From a bacterium (GTDB taxonomy: Bacteria; Bacteroidota; Bacteroidia; Bacteroidales; Bacteroidaceae): a stretch of 9,560 bases of DNA. This document shows positions 1 through 6,654 of this stretch, one piece after another; within the stretch, counting starts at the first letter, position 1, and every line of letters begins with the position of its first letter. The position numbers were made by a program, and so were the translations under genes. The DNA is taken from NCBI GenBank assembly GCA_004562975.1, contig SFQP01000037.1, positions 1 through 9,560 of the forward strand, in the 5' to 3' direction. The notes beneath the pieces were generated by a model. That model saw only the letters and a list, made by a program, of their open reading frames with translations, was not told the origin of the DNA and searched no databases.

Positions 1-1
1 G

Positions 2-1375
2 ACGGCTGCATCGTGCAGCGACGACAACGACGATTCTGCTGAAATTCCTCTTCCCGAAAAGCCGAAACCGGCGGAACCGGAAACACCGACGGAACTGGTG
101 CTGACAGGCGACACGGCCACGGGTGTATGGGCCAAAAACACCACGGTGAAAGTGGCTGGCCACCACGTGGTAGTGCCCGAAGGACAAAGCCTGACTCTGG
201 AGGAGGGCGTTACGGTGCTGTTCGACGATGGCGGTGTAGGAGCCAGCCACACTCCCATCGAACTAATTGTAGAAGGAAGCCTGTACTGCAAGGGCACGGA
301 GGAGAACCCGGTGCGCCTGACGGTGGAGGAATCGAAACGAACGGCTGAGAACGCTTTCGCCGGCCTGTGGGGTGGCATCGTGGCCACGGAGAAGTGTCCC
401 GAAATGCTGATTGACCACACCATCATCGAGTACACGGGCGGCGCGGTGTCACAGGATTCGCCCTCGGCCCTGAAGGGTATTTACACGCCGGGCGAGGATT
501 TCGACCCGCAGATTACGACGAACAACGTGAACGGGCGCTACGTCATCACCAACTCCACGTTGCGCTACGGGGTGAGCGACGCCATCTACATGATGGGCGG
601 TCAGGGCATCATCCAGCACAACACGTTTGCCGGAAACGGCGAAACGGGCGGCGAAGCGGTGAACGTGAAGGCGGGATGCAAGGTGGACGCTGCCTACAAC
701 CTGATGTTCGCGCCCAACACGAACGGCTTCAAACTTTCTTCTTCAGGACAAAATGACGAGGCCGGCCGCAAGCAGGCTCTCATCCGGGCTTACAACAACA
801 CCATCGTCAATGCGGGCTGGCGGCGCGACGGCGTGAAGGGCGGCAGCGTGTATGTGGAGAAAAACGCCTTGGTCAGCGTGTTCAACAACCTGATGGTAAA
901 CTGTAAATACAAGGCACAGACTCCGAAGTGGGGCAATCCGGCCATCGACGCGGGCTGTGCTACTGAAAGTGTCATCGACTACAACTTCTATGCTGCCGGA
1001 ACGGTGACCTCGGACCTGCCGCAGGATGTAGAGGAGGGCACGCTGAACAGTTTCCTCGGCTATACGTTGCCCAACAAGAACGTGTTCACGGACTACATTG
1101 ACCTGCACAGCCCTGTGGCCGCATCTGCCGGCGATGGAGCCACGAACCCGCTGTTCATCAACTTCGACCTGAACGCCGTGGCCCTGACCGACTTTGTGCT
1201 GAACCCGGCGTGGGATTTCCATGTGGCAGCCAACTCGCCCGTGCTGAAAGGGGCTTACAGCGGCAACGAAAGCCGGATGCAGCCTTACTTCGGACAAACG
1301 GGTCTGACGGTAGGCGGCGTGGCTTATACCACGGATGCTCCGACTGCACGCTTCGGTGCGTTCGGCACGAAGTAA
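2..1375 (+). CDS. Beta-helix surface lipoprotein, 5' end missing
   Basis: The frame is open from the window edge, so the start codon and most of the signal peptide lie outside; 457 residues are visible. The visible part begins T-A-A-S-C, a plausible end of a lipoprotein signal, with the lipidated Cys at residue 5 followed by S-D-D-N-D-D, an acidic stretch typical of surface-exported Bacteroidetes lipoproteins. Next comes a Pro/Glu-rich linker (about residues 14-34). The rest is rich in Gly, Asn, Val and short strands, with phrases such as GVTVLFDDGG, LIVEGSLYCKGTEENPVRLT and GLWGGI, which recur in right-handed parallel beta-helix proteins. Such proteins often bind or cleave polysaccharides, but I see no catalytic motif, so the substrate is unknown. 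The GTG at 98 lies after the Cys and is not the true start. The phosphoesterase gene follows after 40 bases, probably in the same transcript. Lipoprotein and fold calls are good; function is open. Confidence 0.8.
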   Translation, partial: TAASCSDDNDDSAEIPLPEKPKPAEPETPTELVLTGDTATGVWAKNTTVKVAGHHVVVPEGQSLTLEEGVTVLFDDGGVGASHTPIELIVEGSLYCKGTEENPVRLTVEESKRTAENAFAGLWGGIVATEKCPEMLIDHTIIEYTGGAVSQDSPSALKGIYTPGEDFDPQITTNNVNGRYVITNSTLRYGVSDAIYMMGGQGIIQHNTFAGNGETGGEAVNVKAGCKVDAAYNLMFAPNTNGFKLSSSGQNDEAGRKQALIRAYNNTIVNAGWRRDGVKGGSVYVEKNALVSVFNNLMVNCKYKAQTPKWGNPAIDAGCATESVIDYNFYAAGTVTSDLPQDVEEGTLNSFLGYTLPNKNVFTDYIDLHSPVAASAGDGATNPLFINFDLNAVALTDFVLNPAWDFHVAANSPVLKGAYSGNESRMQPYFGQTGLTVGGVAYTTDAPTARFGAFGTK

Positions 1376-1415
1376 GATTTCCGCATCTGATTTCATGAAA
1401 CCATAAAAACGACTT

Positions 1416-2348
1416 ATGCAACGTTTTTTCATCTATCTGCTTGGGGTGCTGCTCCCCGCCATGGCGTGGGGGCAGAACCCGGCCGAATGGCAAAAGCTGT
1501 GCGGCACACTGAACTTTTATCTCTGCAACGACATGGGTCGCAACGGCTACTACGATCAAAAACCGCTGGCGGAACTGATGGGCGAGATGGCAGAGACTGT
1601 AGACCCGGAGTGTGTGCTGGCAGCGGGCGATGTACACCATTTCTACGGGGTGCAGAGCACGACGGACCCGCTGTGGCTGACGAACTATGAGCTGATTTAT
1701 GCACACCCGGAACTGATGCTTCCCTGGCGCCCTATTCTCGGCAACCACGAGTACCGGGGCAACACGCAGGCGGTGCTGGACTACGCACAGGTGTCGCGCC
1801 GCTGGATGATGCCGGGACGCTACTACTCGCTGGTGTTCAACGAGAAAGGCGTGAGTGTGCGCTTCGTGATGATTGACACCACGCCGCTCATCGGCAAGTA
1901 CCGCCGCGACACGGAGGACTATCCGGACGCAGTCCAGCAGGACGAGGCGGAACAGCTGCACTGGCTGGACAGCACGCTGACGGCGGCACGGGAGCAATGG
2001 GTGGTGGTCATCGGACATCATCCCATTTATGCGGAAACGGGCAAGGACACGAAGGAACGCGCGGACATGCTGGCAAAGGTGGACCCGATACTGCGCCGCC
2101 ACCACGTGGACGTGTATGCCTGCGGCCACATCCACAATTTCCAGCACCTGCGCGCCCCGGGCTCGGACATTGACTATGTGGTGAACTCGGCGGCAGCCCT
2201 GAGCCGCAAGGTGAAGGAGGTGGAGGGCACGCGGTTCTGTTCGCCCGAAACGGGCTTCAGCCTCATTGCCGCCACTGACTCCACGCTCAACCTGCACTTT
2301 ATCAACAAGGAAGGACGGGCAATATATTCGGTGAAACGACGGAAATAA
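1416..2348 (+). CDS. Secreted metallophosphoesterase, purple acid phosphatase-like
   Basis: A 310-residue protein with an N-terminal signal peptide (hydrophobic residues 4-18, likely cut after AWG, residues 17-19), so it acts in the periplasm or outside. It hydrolyses phosphate esters, probably with a dinuclear metal site. The calcineurin-like motifs appear in order: D39 in NDMG, G71-D72, GNHE (109-112), GHH (200-202) and GHIH (237-240). Segments such as GVQSTTDPLW, PWRPILGNHEYRGN and VSRRWMMPGRYYSLVF align closely with mammalian tartrate-resistant acid phosphatase (ACP5), and the length also fits that family. One point is odd: the Tyr that binds iron in purple acid phosphatases (D+3 of GDxxY) is His75 here. 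The start is chosen because it gives a proper signal peptide. It probably shares a transcript with the lipoprotein gene upstream and ends at the hairpin just after the stop. The family is certain; the substrate is not known. Confidence 0.9.
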   Translation: MQRFFIYLLGVLLPAMAWGQNPAEWQKLCGTLNFYLCNDMGRNGYYDQKPLAELMGEMAETVDPECVLAAGDVHHFYGVQSTTDPLWLTNYELIYAHPELMLPWRPILGNHEYRGNTQAVLDYAQVSRRWMMPGRYYSLVFNEKGVSVRFVMIDTTPLIGKYRRDTEDYPDAVQQDEAEQLHWLDSTLTAAREQWVVVIGHHPIYAETGKDTKERADMLAKVDPILRRHHVDVYACGHIHNFQHLRAPGSDIDYVVNSAAALSRKVKEVEGTRFCSPETGFSLIAATDSTLNLHFINKEGRAIYSVKRRK

Positions 2349-2350
2349 CC

Positions 2351-2395
2351 ACAAAACGTCCGGGATTTGCGCTTGACAAATCCCGGACGTTTTGT
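2351..2395. terminator. Bidirectional intrinsic terminator
   Basis: A perfect 19-bp stem (2351-2369 with 2377-2395) with a 7-base loop starts two bases after the phosphoesterase stop codon. The outer stem is AAAA on the left and TTTT on the right, so it can end transcription on both strands: the phosphoesterase from the left and the minus-strand DUF3467 gene, which stops at 2496, from the right. I saw no other clear terminator between 2396 and 2495. Confidence 0.85.
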
Positions 2396-2495
2396 ATCAA
2401 ATGCCTGCGACCTCACGATGCAGTGGGGAGCAAGCGGAACGACGGTGAAAGAGGACGGCCTGAAGGGCCGACGGCTGTGCCCTTGGAAATGAGGC

Positions 2496-2825
2496 TTATG
2501 CCTTGCCCTCGGGTACACCGAAGGGAGTGGCGGTACGTCCGCCCTGAGGCTGCTCGGCTCCCGGAAGGTTGATGGGGCCAAATGCCTTTTCGTACTTCAT
2601 CACGTTGTCCTGCAAAGCGAAAAGCAGACGCTTGGCGTGCTCGGGAGCGAGGACGATGCGGCTCTTTACATTGGCCTTGGGCACTCCGGGCAGCACGCGA
2701 ATGAAGTCGAGCACGACCTCGGCGCTGGAGTGGGTGATGATGGCCAGGTTGGCATAGATGCCTTCTGCTACTTCGGGAGTCAGTTCAATCTTCAACTGAC
2801 CGTCGTTGTGTTCTTGATTTTCCAT
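2496..2825 (-). CDS. DUF3467 family protein
   Basis: A small soluble protein of 109 residues with no signal peptide. The body (ELTPEVAEGIYANLAIITHS, then SAEVVLDFIRVLPGVPKANV, then SRIVLAPEHAKRLLFALQDN) matches what I know of DUF3467, a short family common in Bacteroidetes whose function is not established. The C-terminal 30 or so residues are Gly/Pro-rich and probably disordered. The frame stays open another 30 codons upstream, but I chose the ATG at 2825: the protein then begins MENQEHNDGQ, as such proteins usually do, and the extension would run into the promoter region. It is transcribed away from the OmpA gene and has its own promoter at about 2901-2932. No role can be read from its neighbours. 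Confidence 0.85.
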   Translation of the reverse strand: MENQEHNDGQLKIELTPEVAEGIYANLAIITHSSAEVVLDFIRVLPGVPKANVKSRIVLAPEHAKRLLFALQDNVMKYEKAFGPINLPGAEQPQGGRTATPFGVPEGKA

Positions 2826-2900
2826 TGTCTTGACGTTTATAATGTATTGAATGTGAATGCAACAGGAATAAATTGCTCTGCCACAGGTTTCAAGGCTGGG

Positions 2901-2932
2901 CAAAAGTAAAGCCATTCAACGAATTAGGCAAG
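2901..2932 (-). promoter_or_regulatory. Bacteroidetes-type promoter for DUF3467 gene
   Basis: On the minus strand there is a -7 box TACTTTTG (2901-2908, consensus TAnnTTTG) and, exactly 20 bases upstream, CTTG (2929-2932, consensus TTTG). Transcription would start near 2895, giving a leader of about 70 bases before the ATG at 2825. The spacing and boxes fit the known sigma-ABfr pattern. Confidence 0.55.
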
Positions 2933-2988
2933 GGGCTCAACTAATATTTCCCATATTTTGGCCTAAAACACCAAATATGACAGTCAAG

Positions 2989-3021
2989 TTTTCCTAAAAA
3001 TGAAAAACAACCTTATATTTG
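2989..3021 (+). promoter_or_regulatory. Promoter of the OmpA-like gene
   Basis: A perfect -7 box TATATTTG lies at 3014-3021, with TTTT/TTTC at 2989-2993 about 20 bases upstream as the -33 element. Transcription should start near 3028, giving a leader of about 90 bases that is almost free of G, rich in T, C and A, and holds a loose repeat of TTTCCAAAC (about 3059-3085). An unstructured leader of this kind suits a highly translated outer membrane protein gene. Confidence 0.6.
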
Positions 3022-3117
3022 CACCGCATAATCTATAGAACTTCTTTTTTTCTCTTATTTTCCAAACAAACCCTTTCTTTCCAAACGAAACACAAACCTT
3101 TTAATTCACTATTAAAT

Positions 3118-4263
3118 ATGAGAAAACTCTTTACTCTTTTGGCTTTGGGCGCAACGGTGCTCACAGCCAATGCTCAGAAGTCTGTACAAGGTTCCAATTT
3201 CTTTGACAACTGGTCAGTAGGTGTGATGGGCGGTACCATCATCCCCACCAAGAACAATGACATTCCGGATGACTTCCGTGCCACCTACGGCGTGGAACTG
3301 AGCAAGCAGATTACGCCCGTCTGGGGTATGACGGCTCAGGTGATGGCTACGAACAACGTCACTGCTAGCCCCACCTTGATCGATGCCGCCACCGTCCACG
3401 CCTTGGGACGCATCAACGTGAACAACCTCTTCTGGGGTTACAAAGGCAGCCCCCGTCCGTTCGAGGTGGAAGTGGCCTTCGGCATGGGCTATGGCCGTAA
3501 CTTCTACACCGGCAATAAGGGCGATGATGACTACATCACTGCCAAAGGCGGCCTGAACCTGAACTTCAACCTGGGCGAAGAGAAAGCCTGGACGGTATCA
3601 CTGCGCCCGGCTATCGTGGTGGCCCAGGAAAACGTGGCCGCCAACACGGGTGCATTCATGAAACTGGACAACAGCGACCTGGAACTGACAGCCGCACTCG
3701 TGTACCACTTCAATAACAAGAGCAACGGCAAACGCTACATGACGTACATCCGCGCCTATGACCAGGCTGAGGTGGACGGACTGAACGCCCAAATCAATGA
3801 CCTCCGCGCTGAATTGGAAGGCAAGAAGGCTGAGGTGGCCCGCGAAACCGCACAGGTGCGCAGCCTGCAGAACCAGCTGAACGACTGCCGCAACCGTAAG
3901 CCGGTGGTAGAGAAGGAAATCATCACAAGCAGCACCAAGTCGCTCGAACAGACCGTGACCTTCCGTCAGGGCAAGAACACCGTGGACGCTGCACAGCTGC
4001 CTAACGTGGAACGCGTGGCTACTTTCCTCAAGAACCACAAGAACGCTACCGTCACCATCAAGGGTTATGCCTCTCCCGAAGGCAGTGCCGAAATCAACGA
4101 ACGCATTGCCAAGGAACGCGCCGAGGCTGTGAAGACAATCCTCGTTGAGAAGTACAACATCTCCGCCAAGCGCATCACGGCCGAAGGTCAGGGCGTTGGC
4201 AACATGTTCAGCGAACCGGACTGGAATCGCGTGAGCATCTGCACCATCGTAGAGGCTGAATAA
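3118..4263 (+). CDS. OmpA-family outer membrane protein
   Basis: A 381-residue outer membrane protein that links the outer membrane to peptidoglycan. Residues 1-19 are a signal peptide (cut after ANA, before Q20). About 22-200 form a beta-barrel-like part with alternating strands and frequent Gly and aromatic residues. About 215-257 are a Glu/Ala/Leu/Gln-rich coiled coil. About 275-381 are an OmpA C-terminal domain (GYASPEGSAEINERIAKERA, then AEGQGVGN and DWNRVSICTI). The family's Arg that contacts diaminopimelate is kept (R334), but the usual Asp partner in GY-x-D is Ser319. The frame is open upstream to 3019, but the ATG at 3118 is chosen because it gives a clean signal peptide and lies after the promoter. 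It is a single-gene unit with its own promoter and terminator and is probably strongly expressed. Confidence 0.93.
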   Translation: MRKLFTLLALGATVLTANAQKSVQGSNFFDNWSVGVMGGTIIPTKNNDIPDDFRATYGVELSKQITPVWGMTAQVMATNNVTASPTLIDAATVHALGRINVNNLFWGYKGSPRPFEVEVAFGMGYGRNFYTGNKGDDDYITAKGGLNLNFNLGEEKAWTVSLRPAIVVAQENVAANTGAFMKLDNSDLELTAALVYHFNNKSNGKRYMTYIRAYDQAEVDGLNAQINDLRAELEGKKAEVARETAQVRSLQNQLNDCRNRKPVVEKEIITSSTKSLEQTVTFRQGKNTVDAAQLPNVERVATFLKNHKNATVTIKGYASPEGSAEINERIAKERAEAVKTILVEKYNISAKRITAEGQGVGNMFSEPDWNRVSICTIVEAE

Positions 4264-4322
4264 TCCTGCCTATTGACACGGGCGACACGGCACTGCCGCC
4301 GTCCGTCTCTCCCTCACAACAA

Positions 4323-4364
4323 GCGCAGCTTTGGACTTTCACATTCCAAGGCTGCGCCTTTTTT
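4323..4364 (+). terminator. Intrinsic terminator of the OmpA-like gene
   Basis: A 13-bp stem (4323-4335 with 4345-4357, one G-U pair) and a 9-base loop are followed by six T residues (4359-4364). It lies 60 bases after the ompA-like stop codon and is a classical intrinsic terminator. Confidence 0.9.
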
Positions 4365-4664
4365 ATGCCGCCAATTCTCTTTCTCACCAAAAACGGACGG
4401 GAAGCTGCGAGCCGTGCATGAAGCCTTACAGATTGCCATTGTGCAGTCTGTCTGCATTTCGCTTAGCGTGAATAGTGGAATTTTGTTGCACCAACTATTA
4501 TCTAACCCTCAAAATCCCCGATTTCATCGCATATTTTACGCTTGGACATGGCATCCCAAAAGCATCTAAACAGGAAGCCGACCGGAATGCCGCAGCCATC
4601 AGAACGGCTGGACTGATGGTGTCCGTTGGCCTCTGCTATATACGTAAAATTTCCCGTTTTTGGG
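4365..4664. other. Intergenic stretch, no gene seen
   Basis: I find no convincing gene, RNA or promoter here. An ORF of 86 codons starts at 4475 but has no recognisable motif, no good promoter, and runs into the repeat cluster. The piece around 4576-4635, read as KQEADRNAAAIRTAGLMVSV, looks slightly protein-like and could be a decayed gene fragment, but this is weak. Confidence 0.4.
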
Positions 4665-4665
4665 G

Positions 4666-4946
4666 TTCACCCCTTCACAAAACAGGCGTTTCCGCCTCAT
4701 TCTCAGACATTCTGTGTGTGAAGGCTTGGGGTTGAAAGCATTCACCGAGGGTTCACAGGCTTCACCGCCCTGCCGAAGCGTTACTTGCGGAGAGACTACA
4801 AATTACTAATGGGGTAACGGAGATCAGCTGGAGTGGTGAACGGTCTGTGAATGCTTCACCGCCTGTGTGAATGCTTTGAAGCCTAAGCCTTCACACATAA
4901 AACCACTGAAAATCAACAAGAAACAATCATTTGGTGAAAGGGTGAA
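4666..4946. repeat. Cluster of TTCAC/GTGAA words
   Basis: The pentamer TTCAC or its complement GTGAA occurs 13 times in 281 bases: TTCAC at 4666, 4674, 4741, 4752, 4761, 4855 and 4890; GTGAA at 4718, 4836, 4847, 4867, 4934 and 4942. Chance predicts fewer than one. Many sit in longer words such as GCTTCACCGCC and CTGTGAA. No protein frame explains them. They could be binding sites or the trace of a mobile element. Confidence 0.7.
4715..4897. repeat. Pair of 31-bp imperfect inverted repeats
   Basis: The left arm at 4715-4745 (starting TGTGTGAAGGCTT) and the right arm at 4867-4897 (ending AAGCCTTCACACA) are inverted copies that match at 28 of 31 positions. They enclose 121 bases. I see no target-site duplication next to the arms and no transposase ORF, so a MITE is possible but not shown. 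A transcript could fold into a long hairpin with an inner domain. Confidence 0.7.
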
Positions 4947-5045
4947 CACTAAAAAAGGGGAAAAACACGTATATATGCGCACGAAAAATTTGTATTTGTC
5001 TACCTCAAATCGGAACGGAAGTTTCTTTCCACACTCAACTACCCA

Positions 5046-5192
5046 CAAGTCGGTGACTTGATGTTTCAACTCGGCGACTGGTCTTAGCAACTCGGCGACT
5101 TGTTCCCACAAGTCCTGGACTATTTTTTTCTAATCGGCGACTTGAAAAAACAAATCAGGGAGTTGTAACAACAGGACGGGGAGTTGTGAAAA
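5046..5192. repeat. Seven tandem 21-bp units with 15-bp core
   Basis: Cores begin at 5046, 5067, 5088, 5109, 5130, 5151 and 5172, an exact 21-bp period. The core consensus is CAAnTCGGcGACTTG, followed by 6 variable bases. Positions 1, 6, 10, 11 and 13 are identical in all seven. The first core is a perfect inverted repeat (CAAGTC, GGT, GACTTG); the later ones are less symmetric and decay towards the right. Read on the plus strand, most cores give Q-[VLI]-G-[DE]-L, a heptad pattern, but stops fall in the frame after units 2, 6 and 7. So it is either a set of helically phased protein-binding sites or a decayed heptad-coding repeat. Confidence 0.85.
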
Positions 5193-5195
5193 CCA

Positions 5196-5378
5196 ATGGT
5201 GGGAGTATCCAGAATGACGGTTCTGCAATGGAGAGCCAACGGAAAACCGGCAAGACGACTGAAAGGCATATCGGTTTCTTTACCATTCCGATATGTAAAT
5301 GCGAACAGGAAAAAGATCCGAATGACCACGGAAAAGAAATCGGAACAGGATGCCTATGGCGGTTTTACAGAAGGGTAA
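5196..5378 (+). CDS. Possible small HTH-like protein or remnant
   Basis: A 60-residue ORF in the same frame as the 21-bp array, starting just after its last stop codon. The first part (GVSRMTVLQWRANGK) resembles the recognition end of small helix-turn-helix or excisionase-like proteins (pattern VSrxTvxxWrxxGk); the rest is basic (RYVNANRKKIRM, then TTEKK). I do not recognise a family, there is no good promoter upstream, and the likeness may be chance. It could be the relic of a regulator from a lost mobile element. Treat it as a weak candidate. Confidence 0.2.
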   Translation: MVGVSRMTVLQWRANGKPARRLKGISVSLPFRYVNANRKKIRMTTEKKSEQDAYGGFTEG

Positions 5379-5383
5379 ACCAA

Positions 5384-5491
5384 CCAATAAATTAATGGAG
5401 GCTACCGTCTCTACGGGCCTCCATTAACCAACACAAAAACTAAACTAGACTTAACTAAACTATTTGATAGCGTTATCTCCCGACAACTAAG
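5384..5491 (-). ncRNA. Candidate small RNA of about 105 nt
   Basis: A good minus-strand promoter (5497-5528) points left into a region with no gene, and about 65 bases further a strong hairpin (5392-5427) followed by a U-rich run (UUUAUU) would end the transcript. The 5' part of the RNA has a near-palindromic GATAACGCTATC, then two copies of UAGUUUAGUU separated by 5 bases, a likely single-stranded segment, and then the hairpin. No open reading frame of note lies inside. I do not recognise the family; it sits just after aroC and could also be made by processing of aroC mRNA. Confidence 0.4.
5392..5427 (-). terminator. Hairpin ending the candidate small RNA
   Basis: An 11-bp perfect outer stem (5392-5402 with 5417-5427) continues, after a 2-base bulge, into a 4-bp inner stem (5405-5408 with 5413-5416) with loop CTCT. 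On the minus strand it is followed by UUUAUU, which suits termination of leftward transcripts; the plus side has no T run. Confidence 0.55.
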
Positions 5492-5496
5492 TGTTG

Positions 5497-5528
5497 CAAA
5501 TATAGGGCTTACTTGGAAGTAATGCAAG
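5497..5528 (-). promoter_or_regulatory. Leftward promoter downstream of aroC
   Basis: On the minus strand, a perfect -7 box TATATTTG (5497-5504) and CTTG (5525-5528) are 20 bases apart, the same layout as at the DUF3467 promoter. No minus-strand protein gene follows for more than 2 kb, so its product is most simply the candidate small RNA. Confidence 0.5.
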
Positions 5529-5562
5529 AAATTGCGAACTTTTCTTTACAAAACCCTGTTTT

Positions 5563-6636
5563 TTAACATTTACGAGTGTTATTAAGCATCAAATTGTCCG
5601 CAACAACCATGGCTGACATGGCTTCGACGATGGGTACGGCACGCGGCAACACGCAGGGGTCGTGCCGGCCCCGGGCCTTGAGCGTGATGGGTTGGCCGCC
5701 AGCCGTTACGGTTTGCTGCTCACGCAGGAGTGTGGCAACCGGCTTGAAAGCTACCCTGAAGTAGATGGGGCGGCCATTGCTAAGCCCTCCCTGGATGCCG
5801 CCGCTGTGGTTGGTGAGGGTGGTGATGCCCTCGGCTGATGGGACGAACAGGTCGTTCTGCTCGCTTCCACGGGATGTGACACCTGCAAAGCCTTCGCCAT
5901 ACTCAAAACCCTTGACGGCATTGATGCTGAGCATGGCAGCTCCCAAACTGGCATGCAACTTGCCGAAAACAGGCTCGCCCAAACCTACCGGACAACCTTC
6001 AATGACGCAAGTGATGATGCCGCCGATGGTATCGCCCTCGGCCTTGACCTGAGCGATGTACGCTGCCATCTCCTCGGCTTTGGCAGGGTCGGGACAACGC
6101 ACGGGATTTTGCTCGATGCGGCCGAAATCGTAATGTTCCCAACTTTCAGTGAGTGCTATGGGGCCGACCTGGGAGGTATAGGCGGTGATGCGGATTCCAT
6201 AGGGACGCAGAAACATCTTGGCAAAAGCTCCTCCCACGACACGGGCCACGGTTTCACGGGCCGAGGTGCGGCCGCCACCGGTATGGTCGCGCCAACCGTA
6301 TTTGGTCTGGTAGGTGAAGTCGGCGTGCGAGGGGCGGAATACGTCGCGCAGGTTGTCGTAGTCGGACGAATGCTGGTTTTCATTGCGCACCAAAAAGCCG
6401 ATGGGACAGCCCGTGGTGCGTCCTTCAAAAACACCTGAAAGCAGCTCTACACGGTCGGACTCCTTGCGAGCCGTGGTGAGAGCACTCTGACCGGGGCGGC
6501 GACGGTCAAGCTCTGACTGGAGGAAATCGGCATCGACCGTGATGCCGGCGGGCATTCCATCGATAACACCACCAATGCCGGGACCATGGCTTTCTCCAAA
6601 GGTAGTCAAACGGAATAGTTGACCGAAGGTGTTCAT
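5563..6636 (-). CDS. aroC: Chorismate synthase
   Basis: A full-length (357 residues) cytoplasmic enzyme for the last step of the shikimate pathway: it converts 5-enolpyruvylshikimate 3-phosphate to chorismate with loss of phosphate, using reduced FMN as a catalyst that is not consumed. The family signatures are present: [16 protein letters not shown] (14-29) with H17; RRRPGQ (45-50); RPSHADFTY with H104; [18 protein letters not shown] (120-137); and [20 protein letters not shown] (321-340). H17 and H104 correspond to the two catalytic His residues. The ATG at 6636 gives the standard N-terminus. It starts 18 bases after the slyD stop, so the two are probably co-transcribed. It needs a flavin reductase from elsewhere; no other shikimate gene is in the window. 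Confidence 0.97.
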   Translation of the reverse strand: MNTFGQLFRLTTFGESHGPGIGGVIDGMPAGITVDADFLQSELDRRRPGQSALTTARKESDRVELLSGVFEGRTTGCPIGFLVRNENQHSSDYDNLRDVFRPSHADFTYQTKYGWRDHTGGGRTSARETVARVVGGAFAKMFLRPYGIRITAYTSQVGPIALTESWEHYDFGRIEQNPVRCPDPAKAEEMAAYIAQVKAEGDTIGGIITCVIEGCPVGLGEPVFGKLHASLGAAMLSINAVKGFEYGEGFAGVTSRGSEQNDLFVPSAEGITTLTNHSGGIQGGLSNGRPIYFRVAFKPVATLLREQQTVTAGGQPITLKARGRHDPCVLPRAVPIVEAMSAMVVADNLMLNNTRKC

Positions 6637-6654
6637 TGTAAATAGGGGAAATTG

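Noticed and set aside
743..1432. 229-codon ORF on the minus strand
   Set aside because: It mirrors the beta-helix lipoprotein gene and has no recognisable motif.
1158..2354. 398-codon ORF on the minus strand
   Set aside because: It is antisense to the phosphoesterase and the end of the lipoprotein gene, both of which have clear family motifs. Its translation is rich in His, Arg and Val without domain features, as expected of a mirror frame in GC-rich coding DNA.
4684..4697. Small hairpin AGGCG-TTTC-CGCCT as a terminator
   Set aside because: The stem is only 5 bp and no T run follows, so it is not a convincing terminator.
4867..5061. 64-codon plus-strand ORF
   Set aside because: It starts inside the right inverted-repeat arm, ends in the first core of the array, and has no family likeness or promoter.
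4824..5111. 95-codon minus-strand ORF beginning with VAEL heptads
   Set aside because: The heptads come from the 21-bp array read in reverse; the rest has no motif, and its frame has a stop within the array (unit 5). The plus-strand frame shows a better coding-like pattern.
5046..5192. CRISPR array
   Set aside because: Cores of 15 bases with 6-base spacers and drifting repeats do not fit CRISPR geometry, and no cas gene is present.
5186..5395. 69-codon plus-strand ORF
   Set aside because: It overlaps the slightly more protein-like frame at 5196, and its composition looks random.
5540..5562. Terminator of aroC
   Set aside because: The only stem (AAAAC with GTTTT, 3-base loop) is short and AT-only; aroC transcripts may instead run to the hairpin at 5392-5427.
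5953..6438. 161-codon ORF on the plus strand
   Set aside because: It lies inside aroC, whose signatures are intact on the other strand.
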